Origin: Isoetes taiwanensis
Lineage: Eukaryota; Streptophyta; Lycopodiopsida; Isoetales; Isoetaceae
Reading direction: 5' to 3'
DNA length: 64,000 bases
NCBI GenBank assembly: GCA_021234155.1
Contig: JAJEKV010000110.1
Span: 1,392,338 to 1,456,337, forward strand
Shown: piece by piece, positions 57,961 through 64,000 of the stretch
How positions within the stretch are numbered: the stretch's first letter is position 1
How the letters are laid out: each line of letters begins with the position of its first letter
Program-made: the position numbers and the translations under genes
The notes under the pieces: generated by a model
The model's input: only the letters and a program-made list of their open reading frames with translations
What the model was told of the DNA's origin: nothing
Database searches by the model: none

Positions 57961-59555
57961 CAAATCTTGATAAGAATTTTCTTCAAGGCAAGATCTAAGC
58001 TTCGAAAAAAACATATATCGTCTTTTGAATGATAAATTGCGTGAGCGGAGGCGGGTTTATAGATTAAAAGATTCAAAAACTTCGAATAGAGTTCTATAAA
58101 GGCTTACCTTTACGGCGCCACACCACCTCAAAAGAATGCACGGATAGAGATTACGTAATACCTTGCTCAAGCCGGAGACTATGGCGGAAACATCTAGCAC
58201 GGATGGTTCCTAAACATATCATCCATGGCCAATCTTGGCTGAAGCTTCGTTCTTGGGAGGAAATGGTAGAGGGCTTTTCCCTCAAAATTGGTTAGTAGAA
58301 TATTTGTCATATATAATGTCCGTGTATATAATGATGTATATAATGTTGATGCTTATAAAGGTGGGTGCCCAACCTATAGGGAAAATGAAAATAAAACTAA
58401 ACTATCAAACTTGGAGCATCCTCATGGCCTATTGCTGATAATAGCCCATTGCTATTGGGTGTCACCATTACCTCAGTCTTACATCTTGAGGCCATTTAGA
58501 CACACATCCCTACATATGCAGAATAAGTATATGAGGTAATCTATCTTACATCTAAAGCCCATGTAGGCAAGTCTTACATTAAGAGTCCATTTAAACACAT
58601 ACCTCTACATATGCATGGCATTTGTCAAGCACAGCTATGCCATTTTGTTAGAAATTACTCAATAAAATCATTGCCCATTGCCTTGTGATATTCTTCTTCA
58701 CAATTGGTCCCTTCACAATGGGTTCTTCATAATGCTATCTCCTTTTTGTTATTGTTGTTTATATAACAACATTCTTTCCCATCTGAAAATTTTACTAACT
58801 TATAACTATTGTTGTCTCTGCAAATTTAGCTAGCAATGCATCACTTAAGGCTATGTAGAATCAAATAAACACATTGGTTCTACTAACAACTCTGTTTACA
58901 TCAATGTCTTCCAAAATTAAATGCACCCAAACATAGATCATGACAAGTTATTTGATATGAGGGGTCAATGTTATGGCTTTGGATTTGGACCAAAAGTTAC
59001 GCTTGGACCAAAATTTGTTGCAAAGTTTGATGCTCCTCTAATCAAGCGGGTTTTGCATAAAATGCTTAGTTATCATGTGACATGCCACATTATCAAAAAA
59101 CGCCATGTCCCAGATGGAGTGCATAAGATGCTTAGTCATCGTGTGACATGCCATGTCATCATGGAGAAATATGCTTTTTAAGGTGAGAGCCAAGATCAAA
59201 GCGCCAAGATACCATACAAAGTGCTTTTTTTACTACAACTTTCCTTGAGGGCTGAAAAGGTAATCCTAGTGAGTATGCACTCAAGCAGATACATGAGCAT
59301 TAGCAGTTGGTTGTAGAGACAACGGAAAAGGAATTATTTGGGTTCCATCTGTAGGAACAAATGGGTTCTTTCTTTGGATGAGACCTCTTTGAAGGTGTAC
59401 TTTATCAGTTGTTTAGTCCAAAAAATCATTCTTATTTCACATCATGAAGGTACGGTTCTGGCTTATGAGCTAATCCGACCACCTACATATGACCATTTAA
59501 TATATTGAAAGTAGATAGTATTTTAATAAAACAAAGCTGACTTGAGTAAATATTT
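57961..59555. other. Intergenic with small local duplications
   Basis: A segment ccggattgttaaatcagcca is duplicated at about 57895 and 57940, at the eIF3c relic edge. About 41 bases around ataaaatgcttagttatcat (59056) recur at about 59121. No gene recognised. Confidence 0.45.
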
Positions 59556-60000
59556 AGCCCGATTATCTGACCATAAATTCACTTTTAATTGAAAATACCC
59601 TTTTCCTTGAAATTACCCTTTTGCTAGAAAATACCCTGGTATTTATTGCAATCCTCTATTTTTTTGGTAATTTCCCTTTCATTCAATCCCCTTTTATTTG
59701 AAAATACTCCAATCCATTTGCAAATTCCCTTCTGAACTAGTCTCCCTTTCTTGAAAATTAGCAAATTCCTTTTTGAACTAGTCCCCTTTCCTTGAAATTA
59801 CCCCAATCTATTTGCAAATTCCCCTCGACCCAATCCCCTTTTTTTTGAAATACCCGATGTACATTTTGCAATCCCTATTTCTACCAATTCCCCATTAGAA
59901 TATACTCTTTTTATTCAAGAATCCCCCTTTCTACTAATCTCCCCATACCATATACCCTTTTGTTCAAAAATTCTCCATTGCAAAGAAAATAACCCATTGC
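59556..60000. repeat. Degenerate array of GAAAATACCC / AATCCCC units
   Basis: Variants of tttgaaaataccccaatcc repeat irregularly for about 440 bases. Similar in style to the array at 55640 but with a different consensus. Confidence 0.7.
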
Positions 60001-60485
60001 TCTCGGAGTCCCCAGGTTCCTCAATGGGGGATTCTCCGAGGATGTGAGCACCTTTTTAAGTTGTGAAAGCTTGGAGCACAAAATCGCCCAAAAATGAATC
60101 TTGAATAGCTAGAAACAGATTCACATTCAAGAAATCTCGACGGGGCATTATTACCCTAAAATTTGTTTTGCCTGGATGAGTCGAAGCGAAGAGATTGATT
60201 TCAAACAAATTTTAATAGGTGTCAATCGATCACGAACCAAAATTGTATATGCATTATACATGAGTGAAAATAAGGTTTGCTACTATGGTTAAATTGCACC
60301 ATCAGGCTAGGACCAACATGGAATATTCCATTTTAGGCTAAATCCTAGCCGTCATGATGGAAGCCTAAAACTCGAATACCAATAGTATAAAAATATGCCT
60401 AAAAAAATTCGGTGCATTTATTGGCTCCCCGATTATGGGTTGGATTCAATGGGGTATTAGACTCGTAGATTGGCTTCTATTTTGC

Positions 60486-60517
60486 AAGTCGAATACCAAA
60501 AATGGGGTATTCGACTT
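60486..60517. repeat. Perfect hairpin, 12-bp arms
   Basis: aagtcgaatacc (60486-60497) pairs with ggtattcgactt (60506-60517). Other copies of gtattcgact / agtcgaata lie at about 60590 and 60707, so this interval has several interspersed inverted copies. Confidence 0.85.
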
Positions 60518-60587
60518 GTAGATTCATGTAAATTATGTATTTGTAAAATTATGTAAGTCAAATCGCCCAAAAATATTATGTTGAGTC

Positions 60588-60655
60588 GAATAAGCGGGTT
60601 TGAACTCGCGCAAGAAAGTTAAAAACCAAACTAACTAACCATCTGCGCCACGCAA
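60588..60655 (-). ncRNA. tRNA-like sequence (tRNA pseudogene or tRNA-derived SINE head)
   Basis: On the - strand a pol III A-box-like tggcgcagatgg is followed by an anticodon-arm-like ggtttttaacttt and a T-arm gcgagttcaaacccgc with a B-box-like gagttcaaacc. D- and T-arm motifs are in the right order and spacing. The acceptor stem does not close, so it is not a working tRNA. The loop would read TTT or TTA. A SINE head is possible, but no clear body or tail was seen. Confidence 0.45.
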
Positions 60656-61678
60656 TAATATGATTAATTCTCATGTCATAATAAACTATAATTTTTCTAC
60701 GCGGCGTATTCGACTCGCCGTTTTTTGGAATTCAACCCCCTTTTGAGAGCCAATATTTCACTCGAAAAAATTAGCTCATTCATTGGATACATAATGGTTT
60801 ACCTTAAATACATAATGGTTAAGCTCATTCATTGAATACCAACAGTATAAAACATGTTGAATTCCTAAATTTATAAGAAGCATTAAACTATTAATATATT
60901 ATTCCTTCGCATTTTGACTGTCAGTTTTCATAGCCTTGGAGAATTTCAAGGATTAAAATACAGACGTATTTATTATATTCAATCATTAAAAGTTACCTTG
61001 ACACTGGCCTAATTAATATTGTTGACCTAGTTGAAAGCTTCAAACGAAGAAACACAACATAATACATAAAGGTTACCTCAAACTGTGTTGGTGGATTGGT
61101 ACTAGATCCAAGAAGTGAAGTGGATGGTTGTGATATATACAAATAATCACGAAAAAAAACTAGAGCTGGGAAGAGGAGTCGTTGGAGTTCGAAATAGAGA
61201 CTGAGCAAGGTTGGATGCTGCCAAAAATGGGCAAAACAGAGGTCTACTTGAAGCATTTGGAGCATTGGAGGATATTATGGCTTCTTCAAAGAACTGAATC
61301 AAGGGCAGTATGCGCCAGTTGCCGCAGGCAAAGAATGTAAGGAGAGAAGACGACAAAATAGCAGTGATTAGCAGGCTAATTGACATAGATGTCGATGAGG
61401 ACACCCTAGAATCCACGAAACGATGCACCTCAGGTTAGGCAAGCCTGCTAACTAAATGAACCGTATGAAAATCTTGCCTGAGAATCCTGATTTAATGTCT
61501 CGAATTGATGGCATTCTTATGCTTTGGCTCACAGTATATGGAAAAACATCCCAACAATAAGAGAACTTTGGTTTTTCAAACTACACCCAAGGCAAAGGCC
61601 GAAGGAATTTGTTAGAACCAGGGAAAAGAAGGCCAAGATATAAGAAACAAGAGATGATGATTATTCTGGGCATTCTAC
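60656..61678. other. Intergenic, no gene recognised
   Basis: Frames at 60993-61428 (- strand) have no recognisable domain. Confidence 0.35.
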
Positions 61679-62375
61679 CTAAATGCACTTTGCGAACCTA
61701 TCTCCTTCACTAGCTAGTTGCTTTAGAATACTTGGCCATCGTGCTGCAATTTTTCTACTTGCTCTGCTTGAATTTTGACATGCACTCTTGATACTGATCC
61801 AGCATCCGTATTGAGCCGTGCTCAATATCACATGTAAGGATTGATTGGGCCTGACGAACTCAACGTGGCATGTCCTAATTTGATCATATGTTGGACAGCT
61901 CTGAAGGGTGTGATATTCATCTTCAATGGCTCCCACTTGGAAAACCCAGACATAGCTCGCCCTGGCGTGGTTCCCCAACCCATCTGTATATCTCAATCCG
62001 GAGACGGTGTGCACCTCCAACTGGGTTTCATCCTGTGGAACCTGTTAAAACTACATGAATGGGAGGGGGTGGTTTTTGACCCTTTTCCGTATGTAATAGT
62101 AGAGGTCAAAGGGGTTTTTGGATGTTGTTCTAGTTGTAAAAGCATACAAAAAGGATCAAATATGCCTGTTCGAAACACGTATACTAGGGGTTTTTTGGCT
62201 ACTTTACGCACGCAGTTGGCATGTCCTATATAAAGAAGATGGATCCCCCATGGTGCATCTGTATGAATCGAGGCAATGAGTATGTGCCTCTTCATAGCAA
62301 ATGGATACGCTGGTAGCATTGCAGACCATGTTCCACTGTGGAGTTTGAGGTTTTTTGAATTTTCTATCAACTAGC
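61679..62375 (-). pseudogene. LINE 3'-terminal fragment, split by repeat M3
   Basis: On the - strand, frame 62020-61679 holds YTDGLGNHARASYVWVFQVG and AIEDEYHTLQSCPTYDQIR, the Cys/His-containing C-terminus (E-D-E-x-H...C-P-x-Y) seen in LINE-3-like proteins. Upstream, past M3, LPAYPFAMKRHILIASI continues the same protein. All RT sequence is absent: a 5'-truncated insertion. Confidence 0.62.
62036..62250. mobile_element. Small repeat element M3 (~215 bp), same family as M1 and M2, inverted
   Basis: Complement of the M-family layout: ggatccccc at the right end, and inner units ggtttttgaccc, aaggggtttttgg and taggggttttttggc. The block around tatactaggggttttttggc matches the complement of 50434-50455 in M2. 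It interrupts LINE homology. Possible imperfect target duplication (acagatgcacc / acaggatgaaacc on the - strand). Confidence 0.62.
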
Positions 62376-62649
62376 CAAGTTGGAGAATTTTGAACAAAGT
62401 TTGAGATTTGAAAGCAATGATAGAGTGTCCGAAGGGCAATGATAATGTGTCTCTAAAAATTTCTATTAGCTAATGTTTTAATGCTCAGGTACACTTGTAT
62501 TGGAAGAAGAAATTGAACATGTTGAGAAATTGAACACTCAATTGAATCTTGTACCATACAGGTTAATATAATGGAATTTTGAAGTTGTGTTTTTATTTAA
62601 TAAGTGTCCTTTATGTTTACTTTATGTTTTTTTTACTGATAGGTGTCTG

Positions 62650-63375
62650 GGGCCGGTCCTCAATGAAGAGGAAACTGCTCATATTAGATGTTAATGGTGT
62701 TCTAGTTAAGACTTATCATAGGGACAGTCCAGTGCATGTGGACAATAGCCTGTACATCACAAAAACAAGCAGAAAACTAGTTGTGGTAAGGCCTAATGCA
62801 CGAGAATTCCTGAAAGAAGCAATGACTCATTTTGATATAGCCATTTGGTCTTCCATGAACCAAAGACAATGTGAATGAAGTTCTAGATGTGATAGCACCA
62901 ATCATTAGACGAGACTTTGTATTCATATGGGATCGAGTCTAAGTGCTTGGAGATGCCATTAGATGGCCAATTCAGGTCTTCAAAACCATTGTACATGAAG
63001 CCTCTGTCAAGAGTTGTGATTGACTACCCACAATATGATGGGCTGCTTTGCATATTGTTGGATGATAGCATTCACAAAACTTTTGCTTCTCCACCATTCA
63101 CATCTCTCTTGATACCATCCTTCACACTTGATCCAGATGATACTATGTTGGACAAATACATGCAGGTGCTTAAAGATGTTTCTCAGGTTGAAGACTTCAC
63201 ACAAATTCTGAAAGCAAACTGCAGACCAGAAGATTACACAGAGGAAGCACTTGACATTTTGGATACAATGGCAGAGCAACAATTGGGAGAGGAGACATCA
63301 ACACTGGTGAAGATTTATTGCAATGGTCAACTACAATGGCTAAGGGAGACTTATCCACTTTTCGAAAAACGGTGA
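62650..63375 (+). pseudogene. FCP1/HAD-type phosphatase-like gene, frameshifted
   Basis: After an acceptor at about 62642 the frame reads RSSMKRKLLILDVNGVLVKT, then RKLVVVRPNAREFLKEAMTH and FDIAIWSSMNQRQ, the N-terminal half of an FCP1 homology domain. Two one-base frame changes follow (about 62868 and 62932): the middle reads NEVLDVIAPIIRRDFVFIWD in one frame, the rest SSKPLYMKPLSRVV and LLCILLDDSIHKTF in another. The catalytic DxDx(T/V) motif is LDVNGVLV, so the second Asp is Asn, as in a plant subgroup whose activity is doubtful. A possible upstream exon (LVLEEEIEHVEKLNTQLN) lies near 62495-62550. Either a pseudogene or a gene with consensus errors. The 152-codon end (62917-63375) is otherwise intact. 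Confidence 0.72.
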
Positions 63376-63580
63376 AAAGGTACAAAAGTTTCTTGACATG
63401 TAGGTCAGTGCTTGTAATTTTTCATTGCAAATGTACAGGCCACAATACATGAGGCTTTACAAGCCACAATTTTGATGTACAAATTTTGATATAAATATAA
63501 ATCTTCAGTTTACAATGACTAAATCAGTATGAATGTTTTTAAATCATTATCTCTTGCATACAGTTTTTTGATTTGTAACT
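63376..63580. other. Spacer between convergent frames
   Basis: AT-rich, probably 3' sequence of both neighbours. Nothing else seen. Confidence 0.4.
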
Positions 63581-63997
63581 TCAACCCGAGTTTGGGAGGT
63601 TACACATTATTTGTTGGCAGGTGTCTTCAGCCATAGTATACAATCCACAATTCTCTTCATCTGCAATCATTTCAAAGTTAGCTAATCTTACTAGATGGCT
63701 GTACACACTAGCCACAGGTTGGTCATCCAGTAGCTCAAATTGGAGACCATCCAACTGTTTATAATAATGTCCTGAAACAATAACAGATTCAACCCCAAAT
63801 ACATTTCCCCATCCATCTACATAGTCTTCCAGCAATGTGTTTTTTGCTTCTCTGCACTTTAAGACATAAAAATCAACTCCCTCTTCATTACCTTCTTCTG
63901 CATTGACAGCAAAGTTATCTCCAACCTCAACCATAGAACTAGTTATATCATAGTCTTCTTCTTCTTCCTCCTCTTCATGTTCATCTTCTATCTGCAA
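63581..63997 (-). CDS. Unrecognised protein, C-terminal part (runs off window)
   Basis: An open frame of at least 138 codons reaching the right edge. It begins with a Glu-rich acidic run, then GVDFYVLKCREAKNTLLEDY, VDGWGNVFGVESVIVSGHYY, QFELLDDQPVASVYSHLVRL and a C-terminus AEDTCQQIMCNLPNSG. Composition and hydrophobic spacing look like a real folded domain, uninterrupted in contrast to its surroundings. I do not recognise the family. The apparent Met near 63997 is probably not the true start. Confidence 0.5.
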   Translation of the reverse strand: MQIEDEHEEEEEEEDYDITSSMVEVGDNFAVNAEEGNEEGVDFYVLKCREAKNTLLEDYVDGWGNVFGVESVIVSGHYYKQLDGLQFELLDDQPVASVYSHLVRLANFEMIADEENCGLYTMAEDTCQQIMCNLPNSG

Positions 63998-64000
63998 GTC

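Overview
The window is plant nuclear DNA from a transposon-rich genome. The evidence is an intact multi-exon CURT1 gene (a thylakoid grana-margin protein), a plant WOX-type homeodomain, a PPR remnant, plant-type LINEs with a DUF4283-like ORF1, GT-AG introns of about 60 to 200 bases, and an AT-rich background broken by GC-rich repeats. I cannot name the species. Only two genes read cleanly from start to stop: CURT1 (23627-24805, + strand, 5 exons, 173 aa) and a three-exon homeodomain gene on the - strand (26527-28915, 733 aa). Most other coding sequence is transposon-derived or a gene relic.

Layout. 1-3602 is the 3' part of a LINE, followed by 1.36 kb of non-LINE flank. The same LINE plus the same flank recurs at about 13830-21687, so this is a segmental duplication; the second copy keeps LINE ORF1 and carries a 650-bp hAT-like insertion. 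Between the copies lie a broken Ulp1-like protease locus (5429-6539) and an older LINE of another family on the - strand (8541-12574). A gag relic, CURT1 and the homeodomain gene follow. 31244-36975 is one Mutator-like element: long terminal inverted repeats built from palindromic ~29-bp units enclose a C2H2 plus Ulp1-type cysteine-protease gene on the + strand and a decayed MULE transposase on the - strand, converging on the middle.

37-64 kb is a graveyard: gypsy RNase H, a chromodomain-type remodeler fragment, PPR, pogo-like transposase, a third LINE family, an eIF3c pseudogene and an FCP1-like phosphatase relic, mixed with degenerate tandem arrays, perfect hairpins and at least three members of a small ~220-bp repeat family with A-run/C-run units.

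The most notable items are the Ulp1-carrying Mutator-like element, which has the convergent layout of MuDR with a SUMO-protease-type gene as second gene, and the homeodomain gene, whose last exon encodes a domain resembling plant En/Spm (Ptta)-type transposon proteins and is joined in frame by phase-matched introns. All calls rest on reading the sequence; no database search was run.
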